From positions 1-59,597 of the forward strand of contig SZPG01000033.1 of assembly GCA_030263595.1 (NCBI GenBank): 59,597 bases of DNA, written 5' to 3'. Origin of the DNA: Chloroflexi bacterium CFX6. Lineage in GTDB: Bacteria > Chloroflexota > Anaerolineae > Anaerolineales > Villigracilaceae. Positions 45,953 to 54,702 of this stretch are shown here, piece after piece. A model generated the notes under the pieces. That model ran no database searches, had not been told where the DNA came from, and saw only the letters and a list, made by a program, of their open reading frames with translations. Made by a program: the position numbers and the translations under genes. Position 1 is the first letter of the stretch. Every line of letters begins with the position of its first letter.

Positions 45953-46062
45953 GTCATTGCGAGCCGATCTTTGGCGAAGCAATCTCCCATGAACGGGCAA
46001 GTCTCATGGTCGAGTTCTCCCCGTCCAATCGGAGATTGCTTCGGTTGCGCCTCGCAATGACA
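45953..46062. repeat. Dispersed palindromic repeat, GTCATTGCGAG family, copy 3
   Basis: gtcattgcgag ... gcgaagcaatctccc ... ggagattgcttcgg ... ctcgcaatgac, lying between permease and binding protein genes. Confidence 0.85.
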
Positions 46063-46066
46063 TTGG

Positions 46067-46813
46067 CTAATTCTGCCATTTCAAAAATCTCTTTTCCAAT
46101 AACAGGACGAAACCATACAACGTCAGCGCCAGGGCGATCAGTGTGAACACCGCCACGAAGACCATCGGGTTATCGTATTGGAAATCGCCCACCCGCAGTA
46201 AATAACCGAGGCCCTCCCGCGCGTCCACGAGCTCGCCCACGATCGCGCCGATCACCGAAAGCGTCGCGCCGATGCGCAAGCCTCCGAGAACGACGGGCAG
46301 GGAGGCTGGCACTTCCACCTTCCACAGGATCTGCGCGCGCGTGGCGTGGAGCGAGTTCATCAGGTCGTATAACGCGGCCGGCACGGCGCGCACGCCGACG
46401 ATCGTGTTCACCAGCACGGGGAAGAACACGATCAACGCGCAGATGACCACCTTCGAGAGGAGTCCAGGTCCGAGCCAGATGGCGAGCAGGGGCGCAATGG
46501 CAATGATCGGGATCGCCTGGCTCGCAATAAGATACGGGGATAACGCCTTTTCGAGCGAACGCGATTTGGCGAGGAGGTATCCCACGACGACGGCGAACAG
46601 GACCCCCGCAAACAATCCAAGCAGGATCTCGATCAATGTGACGCGGGTGTGCCGCAACAAACTGCCGTCGCTCACCGCTCTGAGGAAGCGCATCCACACG
46701 CTGAGGGGGGAGGGTAATATAAAGTTGGGAATCCCGCTGTAGCGCGTGAGCAGGTGCCATCCGAGGAGGAAGGCGAGAGCGGAAAGGAGGATGGGGGTAA
46801 GTCGTTTGAACAT
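46067..46813 (-). CDS. ABC transporter permease, probable riboflavin importer RibX
   Basis: Protein of 248 residues with about six membrane segments. The binding-protein-dependent permease loop is ALYDLMNSLHATRAQILWKVEVPASLPVVLGGLRIG. It belongs to the SsuC/TauC/ThiX group. First gene after the FMN riboswitch and a candidate terminator. Confidence 0.88.
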   Translation of the reverse strand: MFKRLTPILLSALAFLLGWHLLTRYSGIPNFILPSPLSVWMRFLRAVSDGSLLRHTRVTLIEILLGLFAGVLFAVVVGYLLAKSRSLEKALSPYLIASQAIPIIAIAPLLAIWLGPGLLSKVVICALIVFFPVLVNTIVGVRAVPAALYDLMNSLHATRAQILWKVEVPASLPVVLGGLRIGATLSVIGAIVGELVDAREGLGYLLRVGDFQYDNPMVFVAVFTLIALALTLYGFVLLLEKRFLKWQN

Positions 46814-46824
46814 AAGATTTTCCC

Positions 46825-46894
46825 GTCATTGCGAGTTTTCGAGAAGCACTCTCCGTCACCAAGTTGGAGATTGCTTCGCTTCGCTCGCAATGAC
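46825..46894. repeat. Dispersed palindromic repeat, GTCATTGCGAG family, copy 4
   Basis: gtcattgcgag ... ggagattgcttcgcttcgctcgcaatgac (split arms). It sits between the riboswitch platform and the permease start. Confidence 0.82.
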
Positions 46895-46899
46895 GAAGA

Positions 46900-46936
46900 A
46901 CAAAAAGCGCCTCGTGAGACAATGCTCCGGGGCGCA
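46900..46936 (-). terminator. Candidate attenuator terminator after the FMN aptamer
   Basis: On the minus strand gcgcc ... gag pairs with ctc ... ggcgc followed by tttttgttc. It is about 100 nt past the aptamer and before the permease gene, as expected for transcription attenuation. The stem is imperfect. Confidence 0.5.
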
Positions 46937-47042
46937 GAATCAGGACTCGGCTGAGTCCGAAGCGACATCGTGTTGTGAAAACAAAATCCCGAAAACAAGG
47001 CGCGTTTCCGGGGCTGTGTCGAATCAGACTCGCAATGAGCCT

Positions 47043-47182
47043 GTATCCTTCTTCCATCCAGACTGTCACTGTCGGCTCCGGAGTTACACCGGATCATGCG
47101 GACTTGTCACTCTGAGCGGAGCGAAGAGTCTGCTCGTGGGCTGTACCACCGATCGGGAATTTCACCCTGCCCCGAAGGTCGA
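47043..47182 (-). promoter_or_regulatory. FMN riboswitch (RFN element)
   Basis: Read on the minus strand, it has the conserved core segments cttcggggcagggtgaaatt, cccgatcggtggtacagcc, gatccggtgtaactccgg, agccgacagtgacagtc and tggatggaagaagg. The variable arm (47106-47131) consists of a dispersed repeat that forms its own stem (actct/agagt). A tataat lies upstream at 47204-47199. It controls the transporter genes 46813-44170 in response to FMN. Confidence 0.93.
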
Positions 47183-47210
47183 ATATTTGGTTGTCGAAAT
47201 TATAACGCAA

Positions 47211-47402
47211 TTACGCCTGGACGATGCACTCGACCGGGCACACGCTGATACATTGCGGCGAATCGTGATGACCCTTGCACTCGACGCAGGTCTCCCGGTT
47301 GATGACGTAGGTGATGCCGTCGCCTTCGCTGATGGATTCGGTGGGGCATTCCGGCACGCACGCGCCGCAGGCGATGCACTCTTCGGTGATCCTCATGGAC
47401 AT
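47211..47402 (-). CDS. 2[4Fe-4S] ferredoxin
   Basis: Protein of 63 residues with two cluster motifs: C9, C12, C15, C19-P in ECIACGACVPECP; then C39, C42, C51, C55-P in CVECKGHHDSPQCISVCP. The eight-residue gap in the second motif is the Allochromatium-type form. Small soluble electron carrier; partners unknown. A MITE-like element lies just upstream of the start. Confidence 0.95.
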   Translation of the reverse strand: MSMRITEECIACGACVPECPTESISEGDGITYVINRETCVECKGHHDSPQCISVCPVECIVQA

Positions 47403-47426
47403 GGTTGTTTCTCCGTGAAAGGTTTT

Positions 47427-47576
47427 GTCGCAGATTCACTACCGTACAAAGCCACTTATAGGACGCGGACTGCGGAGCGCGCGGACAACGCGGATTTTTA
47501 ATTAGTTTTCCGCGCGCGAAGCGTCGGCGCTCGTCCGCGTCCGATTTCTAAAATGTACGGTAGAGAAGTCGCAGAT
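47427..47576. mobile_element. MITE-like element with 9-bp target duplication
   Basis: A 132-bp core (47436-47567) is flanked by identical gtcgcagat copies (47427-47435 and 47568-47576). Its ends are inverted: tcactaccgtaca on the left, and tctctaccgtaca read from the right. Further inside, ggacgcggac and gtccgcgtcc, and gcgcgcgga and tccgcgcgc, pair into a long hairpin. It has no coding capacity. It is inserted upstream of the ferredoxin gene. Confidence 0.72.
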
Positions 47577-47653
47577 ATAAATTAACGGATGGCAACCTCC
47601 GCGTCAACTGACAAAAATCTTCCGTTTTGTGGATTTTGTCACACGTTGAACGC

Positions 47654-50600
47654 TCACGCTTCGACGGTTTTGCCGGAACGCTCGTGTTTGTGCGCCGACC
47701 AAATCCCTTCCTCGTCCAGGTCAAACGCCAGATTCCATTGTTCCCTGCTCATCGTTTGCAGGCGTTTCCGTTCGTCGTCGTTTTCGCTCAATTCAGCCAG
47801 GCGCTCGTACGTCAACGCCAGATGCCCGTGTTCAAAGACGGTTCCCATGGTCAGCGAGAGCGCCCTCTCCAGATCCTGTCTTGCTTCGATGTATTTGCCC
47901 TGGCGGTAATACAGCCAGCCGCGCGTATCCAGGTATGCGCCCTGATGATCCCGTTTCGCCGTTTCATCCATGTTGCTGCGTTCGAGTTCCTCCAGCGCGC
48001 GGTTCACCCACGCCAGACCTTCCTCCAGGTTTACGCCCCGCTCCGCGTGAAGGTAATAAGCCAGCATGTTGCAGGCATACGCCAGCCCGCCCGTCAACAC
48101 GCCGGCAGTCCGCGTATAGCCGCTTTTCAACGCCCTTTGGAGTTGTTCTTCACACAATTCGATCGCTTTTTTGTATTCGGAATACGCGCTGCCATAGAGA
48201 CCGCGTTTGACGTAAACGAAGGCGAGTTTGGTATGCAGCCTGTATTCGTCGGGCATGCCCTTCGATGATTCCAAGGCGGATAGATACGCGACTTCCGCCT
48301 CCTTGAACTGCTTCAAAATCATCAGGTTATCGCCCAGCGCGGTCTGTGTGCGCGCCTTGTCCATGGTCTCGTTCGCCCTGAATAGTTGGATGGCATGTTG
48401 ATATTCCCACACTGCCCGCCAGCGCCAGGTTTCCGCGTCGTCGGCATTGCTCGTACTGTCCGCCTTGCTGGCATACGCATCTCCCAAGCCGAGGTGGTAA
48501 TGAGGTTCATCCATGTCCTGCACCAGTTTTCCGACGCGTTCCCACTCTTCGATGGCGCGGTCATAATCGAACAGATCAATGTAGATCAACGCCAGAATCC
48601 TGTGAGGAAAAGCATAGGCAGGCGCCAGTTTGAGGGATTCCTGGCAGTCGCTTATTGCCTCGACGTATCTCTTCCGGCTCCAAAACAGATCAGCCCGCGC
48701 CGCCAGGGCGGTCGCCCTGCGATAAGGGTCGTTGCCGGCCGCCGCGATGGCGTCTCCGTAGACCCTTTCCGCGCTCAATCTTTCGCCGGGCAGGGAATAT
48801 CTATCTTGATTCGACATTTCGCCATTATCCATGGACGAGGGAACGATGGGGTTTTGTCCTTCCGTCGTCTCAGGCAGCAGATTGGCGAGGGAAGCGAAGA
48901 AACCGGAAGCGTCGCCGTCCACGGCTTCGTTCTCCCGCAAGGCGTCCGCCAGCGTCATCCTGCTCTGCCAGAAGTAGGGATCGTCCGATGACATTTTTTG
49001 GAAACGCTCGATGGCGTCGTTCCATCTCTTCAATTTCAGATAAACATTGCCCAGGTCGTAATCCACCAGGTCCGCTTCGGGGAAGGGTCCCATTTTTGCC
49101 GCCCTTTCCAGATACTGAATTCCCAGTTCCGGCATGCCGATGGCATCGAGCATCCAGCCGGCCGTCCAAAGATAGACCTGCGACACCGGCGAAGCCTCCA
49201 CCTCATCCGGTGAGGGCAGGGACAGGTTGCGATCTTCCAGGAATCGCGACACCAGTTCCTTGTTGGCGCGTTGTTCAGGGGCGCTGCATGCAAGCGCCAG
49301 CGCAACTCCGGTGGTGGAATATGGGTCGGTCGAGCCATATTCCCTTACGTAATCCCTGAGCATTTCATAAGCCTGTTGGAGGGTCTCGCCGCCCGAGGCA
49401 GAAGATTCGCTCTGGAATGGAACAGCCTCCTCCGGCGGGTATGCAACATCGGCAGCGCCTCCATAGAAAGAAACGGCTTTCGGCGGGAAATTTTTCACTT
49501 CCGATTCGATGGCGTATAGCCCGGCAAGGTTATCGTATACCTCGGCGTCGAACGGATTCAACACCAGGGCTTTGCCGAGATACCGCCTGGCATCCATGAT
49601 AAGCAACATGCAGTCCAGGTTGCGAACGCAATGGATCAGAGCCTGCGAGCCGTAAACGGCCGCAAGCCCGTTGAGCGCCCGGATCATGCGGTCCTGGTCT
49701 TCGACTCCAGCCTCTCCTTGGTAGCGGATCAGATCAATCACGGTTTGATAATGGAATGCCGCCAGCATCAACTGGGTCTGGGTGGCGTTGACGCGCTGTT
49801 CGGGCCAGTTGACGCTCCATCCGTGCGGATTGTCCCGGAATTCCCTGAAGAGACCTATCAGATCCTCGATGGCTGGGCTCAGATATGTCGCTCCCAGTTC
49901 AAGGACCACGGATTTATCCTCGGGACTGATGCCGCCTGCGCGCTCCAGATGTTCCTTTGCCGATAAGTAGTCTTTTCGATCCATGTAGAACCCGCCAAGT
50001 TCGGCGTGGGCTTCACTGCTTTCCGGGTACAACTTCAGGCATTGTTGCAGGGCATCTTCCGCCTTTTTGTAGGCATCGCGTCCCGGTTGGAGGCTCAACC
50101 CCAACAGGATGTTCCGGGCGTATGCCAATAGTTTCCTCCAAAAGGATTTATCCTGATCTGCGGTTTCCAGCAAATTCGCCAACACCTTGTACGCCTGGCT
50201 GAGTTCCTTGAGCGAATAGATCGCGCCCGCCCTGAAGCCGACCAGCCGTTGTTCCGAAAAATCCGCCCGCCTGCGTTCCTGCCGGGTCAAACGGATGTAT
50301 TCCTTTTTGGCGGTCTTCAAGTGTTCCAATGCTTCATCGCAATATTTGAGCGCTTCGGCGCGGTCGCCCCGGCTCTCGTAAGCCAGAGAATACAACCATT
50401 TCCCCAGGAACGTGTGGGCGACGGGAAAGGGTTTCCTTGCTTTTTGAGCGAGTTTCACCGCCCGCCTTCCGGCATTGACGGCGTTCAATAACTGCCCCCT
50501 TTGGGAATACGCCTTTCCCAATTGAAATTGCGCTTCACGCAGGTTCGGTTCCGACTGAACCGCCTGCTTGTACATCTCGAACGCCGAATCCAGGTTTCCC

Positions 50601-51514
50601 TGTTCCTCGTATAACAAGCCCAGGTTGTAATACGCCCATGCGTATTGATTGTCCTCGACGGCGGCTTGTTCGAAATGCCTGTGGGCGGCTTCAAGGGCGG
50701 ATTGGTTGCGTTTCCCGCTCAACAGGTAGCGTTGATAATGTTCGAGACCTTCGATCACCTCCCGGAAACTCTGCCAGCGTGAGGGCGGGAAATCGGCAAA
50801 GTCCGAACTGATCATATAAGCGATCTGGCGCACCAGCCTTTTCGCGGCTTCCTCACCGCCTTGTTCCGCAACCGGAAGCGCGTCGCTGCCGGCTTCGTAT
50901 TTGCGGTTTGCGTAGGACGCCACCACTGATAATTTTTCCCCAAACTTTTGGATCTTCCCCGTGATCCCGCCTCCCTGAAGCGTCATTACGAGGAGGTGAA
51001 GCAAGCCGCCCAGCGGCAGGCTGACGGGACCAAACGACAACGCTCCGATCCCCTTCAGCATTTCACCCAGTTCATCCTCCGCCCTCGCGCTGCCAAGCGC
51101 GGCAGGACCCGCGGGAGTGATGATCGGGCGGGGGACCTGCTCCTTTTTGAAGGCTGGATTATGCACCGCGATCGATTCCGGGATGTAGAGCAGGTGCGTG
51201 ATGCGCTGGATTTCGAGTTGGAGAAGTTCGGAGAAATTCAACGCCAGGGCGTCGTATTTTTCCTTGTTTTCCTTATCGCCGGTGGCGTTGAGGAAGGGGT
51301 AGATCATGGGGGCTTTTTGCTGCTGCGTCCATCGCGCCACGACGATAACCGAGGAAACCAGGATGAATATCCACAACAGGCTGACTCCAAAAGCGCCGAT
51401 CGATTCCCTCGCCTCGGGATTACCGACCAGGAACCACGACAGGGCAGCCAGCAAAGCCAGGTACAATGCGCTTCGCATCGTACTGAGCACGCGATGATAT
51501 CGCAGGTTCTTCAT
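47654..51514 (-). CDS. Large membrane-anchored TPR-repeat protein
   Basis: Protein of 1286 residues. Two N-terminal membrane segments (about 14-31 and 40-60) precede a soluble region and then many tetratricopeptide repeats (for example AWAYYNLGLLYEEQGNLDSAFEMYKQA, split repeats ending EPNLREAQFQLGKAY). The start at 51514 has an excellent aaaaggagg ribosome-binding site. TPR arrays bind proteins; no catalytic motif is visible. Its role could be a scaffold for envelope or secretion machinery; the partner is unknown. Confidence 0.88.
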   Translation of the reverse strand: MKNLRYHRVLSTMRSALYLALLAALSWFLVGNPEARESIGAFGVSLLWIFILVSSVIVVARWTQQQKAPMIYPFLNATGDKENKEKYDALALNFSELLQLEIQRITHLLYIPESIAVHNPAFKKEQVPRPIITPAGPAALGSARAEDELGEMLKGIGALSFGPVSLPLGGLLHLLVMTLQGGGITGKIQKFGEKLSVVASYANRKYEAGSDALPVAEQGGEEAAKRLVRQIAYMISSDFADFPPSRWQSFREVIEGLEHYQRYLLSGKRNQSALEAAHRHFEQAAVEDNQYAWAYYNLGLLYEEQGNLDSAFEMYKQAVQSEPNLREAQFQLGKAYSQRGQLLNAVNAGRRAVKLAQKARKPFPVAHTFLGKWLYSLAYESRGDRAEALKYCDEALEHLKTAKKEYIRLTRQERRRADFSEQRLVGFRAGAIYSLKELSQAYKVLANLLETADQDKSFWRKLLAYARNILLGLSLQPGRDAYKKAEDALQQCLKLYPESSEAHAELGGFYMDRKDYLSAKEHLERAGGISPEDKSVVLELGATYLSPAIEDLIGLFREFRDNPHGWSVNWPEQRVNATQTQLMLAAFHYQTVIDLIRYQGEAGVEDQDRMIRALNGLAAVYGSQALIHCVRNLDCMLLIMDARRYLGKALVLNPFDAEVYDNLAGLYAIESEVKNFPPKAVSFYGGAADVAYPPEEAVPFQSESSASGGETLQQAYEMLRDYVREYGSTDPYSTTGVALALACSAPEQRANKELVSRFLEDRNLSLPSPDEVEASPVSQVYLWTAGWMLDAIGMPELGIQYLERAAKMGPFPEADLVDYDLGNVYLKLKRWNDAIERFQKMSSDDPYFWQSRMTLADALRENEAVDGDASGFFASLANLLPETTEGQNPIVPSSMDNGEMSNQDRYSLPGERLSAERVYGDAIAAAGNDPYRRATALAARADLFWSRKRYVEAISDCQESLKLAPAYAFPHRILALIYIDLFDYDRAIEEWERVGKLVQDMDEPHYHLGLGDAYASKADSTSNADDAETWRWRAVWEYQHAIQLFRANETMDKARTQTALGDNLMILKQFKEAEVAYLSALESSKGMPDEYRLHTKLAFVYVKRGLYGSAYSEYKKAIELCEEQLQRALKSGYTRTAGVLTGGLAYACNMLAYYLHAERGVNLEEGLAWVNRALEELERSNMDETAKRDHQGAYLDTRGWLYYRQGKYIEARQDLERALSLTMGTVFEHGHLALTYERLAELSENDDERKRLQTMSREQWNLAFDLDEEGIWSAHKHERSGKTVEA

Positions 51515-51759
51515 CTCTGCCTCCTTTTGGCTTTTGCGCAGAGCAGACACGGGAAACGGAGTGAACGCGTCGCGCTCCCAATTTTGCTTGTCACCCCGAA
51601 CCGCTAAATCGAATCTCAACGCGTTCTATTGCAATCATTATACAAGATTCCGTCGAACGAAATTATCCGATTTCGGAAGCGAGGCAATCCTCCTGCTCGG
51701 GTAAGCGCGCCTGCACAAACAGGGTTTTGAACCACCGAAACACGAAGACGCAGAGATGG
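51515..51759. other. Intergenic region upstream of the TPR gene
   Basis: Contains a minus-strand tataat at 51642-51637 that may drive the TPR gene, and a remnant of another dispersed repeat (accaccgaaacacgaagacg, about 51730). No gene is seen. Confidence 0.5.
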
Positions 51760-51807
51760 AAAAATGGCGGTCTCCCATTCCTGTTCCGGGCGGGAATGGG
51801 AGACCGC
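51760..51807 (-). terminator. Rho-independent terminator after valS
   Basis: Arms gcggtctcccattcc (51767-51781) and ggaatgggagaccgc (51793-51807) form a 15-bp perfect stem, followed on the minus strand by catttttcc. Confidence 0.9.
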
Positions 51808-51833
51808 ATCGCAACAGCGCTTTGGCAACGTCA

Positions 51834-52565
51834 TTAACTCAATTGCGCCTTGATCTTCTCCGCAGTTTCCTTGTAGCCCGCCAGTTTCTCACGCTCCTTT
51901 TGGACAAGCGCGGCGGGGGCTTTGTTTGCGAAATCGCCCGATAAAAGTTTTTCCAGCCGCTCGATGTGCGCTTGCGCCTCTTTCAATTCCTTTTCGAGGC
52001 GGGACTTTTCCTCGGCGAGGTCCACCATGCCCGCGAGCGGGAGGTGGATTTCCACAGAGCCGACGACGAGCGCGGCAGAGTCGGAGGGCTTGTCAGATAA
52101 AGAGCGAGAAATGGAGATTAGAGACTGGTCAAGTCCAGCCAGGGATGCAATAACAGATGCCTGACTTGTGAGCAGTTCGAGTTTGTTGCCCGCTGAAATC
52201 GCGGCGGCGATCTTCTTCGAGGGCGCCACGCCCTTTTCCGCGCGCAGGTTGCGGATCGAACGCACGATCTCCTGGATCAACTCGAAGTCGGCGATCTTGT
52301 CCGCTTCCCAGCCTTCGGGTTCGCGGGGTTCGGGAAAACGGGCGACGATCAAGGCTTCCGACCAATCCCTGGCAATATGAGAAATGGAGGATTGGAGAAT
52401 TGCCGAGCGCATGTGACCCCAGAGTTCCTCGGTCACAAAAGGCGTGAAGGGATGAAGCAACCGCAGGCAGATGTCGAACACGCGCGCCAATGTCTCCACG
52501 GTCTGCGTTCGGTTTGCCTCGTTCTTCATTTGCTCTTTCGCGATCTCCACGTACCAATCTCCGCA
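51834..52565 (-). CDS. valS: Valyl-tRNA synthetase, C-terminal part (after frameshift)
   Basis: Continuation of valS in a shifted frame from about 52560. It holds the end of the anticodon-binding domain (DWYVEIAKEQMKNE, LLHPFTPFVTEELW) and the C-terminal coiled-coil arm that contacts tRNA (EEKSRLEKELKEAQAHIERL, ending KIKAQLS). An independent start codon with a ribosome-binding site is not visible, so it would be translated only if the frame is restored. Confidence 0.88.
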   Translation of the reverse strand, partial: CGDWYVEIAKEQMKNEANRTQTVETLARVFDICLRLLHPFTPFVTEELWGHMRSAILQSSISHIARDWSEALIVARFPEPREPEGWEADKIADFELIQEIVRSIRNLRAEKGVAPSKKIAAAISAGNKLELLTSQASVIASLAGLDQSLISISRSLSDKPSDSAALVVGSVEIHLPLAGMVDLAEEKSRLEKELKEAQAHIERLEKLLSGDFANKAPAALVQKEREKLAGYKETAEKIKAQLS

Positions 52566-54613
52566 AAATCGGACCAGATGAACTCGTAGATCTGCTGACC
52601 AGCCTGCCCGTATTGGAAGTTCTGGAATTGCCGCTCCACGTCGCGGATCAATTGTTGCATCTTCGCCCAGATCCACGAGTCGGCGAGAGTCCAGCCCTCA
52701 CCCCCCTCTTTCTCTCCCCCCATTTTCGGAGAAAATGGGGGGAGACGGAGGGGGGTCGGGGTGAGGGAATCAATCGTATTGATCACAAACCGCCCCACAT
52801 TCCACAACTTGTTCGCGAAGTTGCGGTTCGCCTCCACTTTCTTAAGCCCAACGTTGGTATCGTTTCCGGGCGTGGAACCAACCAGCAGCGTGAAGCGAAG
52901 CGCATCCGTTCCGAATTGATCCATCACATCGAGAGGGTCAATCACGTTGCCGGTCGTCTTCGACATCTTGCGTCCGATCTCGTCGCGCACGAGTCCGTGC
53001 AGGTACACGGTATGAAATGGAACCTGCCTCGTGAATTCGAGTCCCATCATGATCATGCGCGCCACCCAAAAGAACAGGATGTCGTAGCCGGTCTCCATGT
53101 AGGAGGTGGGATAGAAGTATTTGTAATCGGGCGTTTGTTCAGGCCAGCCAAGCGTGGAAAAGGGCCACAAACCGGATGAAAACCACGTATCCAGCACATC
53201 TTCGTCCTGGCGGATGTCCTTCGAGCCGCAGGCGGCGCATTGGGTCGGGTCTTCGCGCGTCACGGTCATGTGACCGTCGGGGCAATACCACACGGGAATG
53301 CGATGTCCCCACCACAATTGACGGCTGATGCACCAGTCCTTGATGTTCTCGAGCCAGTTGAAATAGATTTTTTCGAACCGCTCCGGCACGATCCTGATGC
53401 GCCCGTCGCGCACGGCTTGAAGCGCGGCTTGAGCAAGCGATTCCATTTTGACGAACCATTGTTCGGAGATCATCGGCTCGACGATCTCTCCGCCGCGCTG
53501 CGAACGCGGGATGGTGGTGCGGTACGGCTCTTCCTTGATGACGAGACCTGCGGCTTTCATATCCGCCCAGAGATTCTCCCGCGCCTCGTATCGGTCCTGA
53601 CCTTTGTATTTGCCTCCGTTTTCGTTGACCTTCGCCTCCGCATCCAGCACGGAGATGATGTGCAAGCCATGACGGTGGGCGATCTCGTAATCGTTCGGGT
53701 CGTGACCGGGGGTGATCTTCAACGCGCCGGTGCCGAACTCCATGCTGACGTATTCGTCGGCGATCACGGGAATCTCGCGGTTCAGGATCGGCACAATGGC
53801 GGTCCTGCCGATGAATTTTTTGTAGCGTTCGTCGTCGGGATGGACAGCCACAGCCGTATCGCCGAGAATCGTTTCGGGGCGGATGGTGGCGACGGGGATG
53901 TAGGGAGGGGACTCGCGTCCGTCCGTTGGATGAGCGCCAGGCTCATCCCTACCATCATCATCCGCGATCATATACTTGAAGTAATACAGCGTTGCGTCCT
54001 CTTCCTCGTATTCCACTTCGAGATCGGAGACGGCGGTCTTGAGTCCCGGCGACCAGTTGATGAGACGCGGACCGCGGTAGATCAGTCCCTTTTCGTAAAG
54101 GCGGACAAAAGCCTCTCGAACTGCCCGGCTCAGCCCATCGTCGAGGGTGAAGCGTTCGCGCGTCCAGTCGCAGGAGGCGCCGAGGCGTCGGATCTGATTT
54201 TGGATGATGCCGCCGTACTTGCGCTTCCATTCCCATGTGCGTTTCACGAATTCATCGCGTCCGAGTTCTTCGCGCGTCACTTCCTCGTTCTTGAGCAGGT
54301 CGCGTTCCACCATGAGTTGTGTGGCGATGCCGGCGTGGTCGGAGCCGGGGATCCACAGCGTGGAATATCCTTTCATGCGGTGGTAGCGGATCATCAGGTC
54401 TTCGACGCTGACGAACATGGAGTGACCGACGTGCAGTTCGCCGGTCACGTTTGGCGGAGGGATGGCGATGACGAACGGCTCGATGTTCGGGTCGAAGCCC
54501 GGCTTGTTGGGATCGTTCCACGGCTTGAAGTAGCCGCCCGCCTCCCACATCTCATAAATGCGCGGCTCGGTGGATTTGAAATCGTAGGCTTTGGGCAGTT
54601 CGTGTTTGGTCAT
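52526..54613 (-). CDS. valS: Valyl-tRNA synthetase, N-terminal part (class I), frameshifted at the end
   Basis: Class I synthetase charging tRNA-Val. HIGH-type motif NVTGELHVGHSM near residue 55, editing domain, and KMSKTTGNV (KMSKS site). The frame is lost after QIYEFIWSDFA; the missing part continues one base out of phase. Two insertions relative to the family come from palindromic DNA: DEPGAHPTDGRES (53928-53948) and SLTPTPLRLPPFSPKMGGEK (52695-52768). The start at 54613 follows aaggagt. Controlled by the T-box leader upstream. As valS is essential, a sequence error is likely. Confidence 0.93.
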   Translation of the reverse strand: MTKHELPKAYDFKSTEPRIYEMWEAGGYFKPWNDPNKPGFDPNIEPFVIAIPPPNVTGELHVGHSMFVSVEDLMIRYHRMKGYSTLWIPGSDHAGIATQLMVERDLLKNEEVTREELGRDEFVKRTWEWKRKYGGIIQNQIRRLGASCDWTRERFTLDDGLSRAVREAFVRLYEKGLIYRGPRLINWSPGLKTAVSDLEVEYEEEDATLYYFKYMIADDDGRDEPGAHPTDGRESPPYIPVATIRPETILGDTAVAVHPDDERYKKFIGRTAIVPILNREIPVIADEYVSMEFGTGALKITPGHDPNDYEIAHRHGLHIISVLDAEAKVNENGGKYKGQDRYEARENLWADMKAAGLVIKEEPYRTTIPRSQRGGEIVEPMISEQWFVKMESLAQAALQAVRDGRIRIVPERFEKIYFNWLENIKDWCISRQLWWGHRIPVWYCPDGHMTVTREDPTQCAACGSKDIRQDEDVLDTWFSSGLWPFSTLGWPEQTPDYKYFYPTSYMETGYDILFFWVARMIMMGLEFTRQVPFHTVYLHGLVRDEIGRKMSKTTGNVIDPLDVMDQFGTDALRFTLLVGSTPGNDTNVGLKKVEANRNFANKLWNVGRFVINTIDSLTPTPLRLPPFSPKMGGEKEGGEGWTLADSWIWAKMQQLIRDVERQFQNFQYGQAGQQIYEFIWSDFAEIGTWRSRKSK
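52695..52768. repeat. Palindromic repeat inserted in frame in valS
   Basis: Outer arms ccctcaccc / gggtgaggg and inner arms cattttc / gaaaatg. Same CCCTCACC family as at 29638 and 34311. Confidence 0.75.
53928..53948. repeat. Short palindrome inserted in frame in the valS editing domain
   Basis: ggatgagc-gccag-gctcatcc. It encodes part of DEPGAHPTDG, absent from typical ValS before the PPYIPVAT segment. Confidence 0.6.
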
Positions 54614-54626
54614 TCGGACTCCTTAT

Positions 54627-54696
54627 GTCATTGCGAGGGGGAAGCCCGAAGCAATCTCAAGATTTTGGGAGATTGCTTCCCGAAGGTCGCAATGAC
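54627..54696. repeat. Dispersed palindromic repeat, GTCATTGCGAG family, copy 5
   Basis: gtcattgcgag ... gaagcaatct ... agattgcttc ... gtcgcaatgac, located between the T-box terminator and valS. Confidence 0.85.
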
Positions 54697-54702
54697 ATGG
54701 TT

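Noticed and set aside
44170..46813. Thiamine-precursor (ThiXYZ) or sulfonate (SsuABC) transporter
   Set aside because: The protein families allow it, but the leader is an FMN aptamer and not a TPP aptamer, which favours a flavin substrate.
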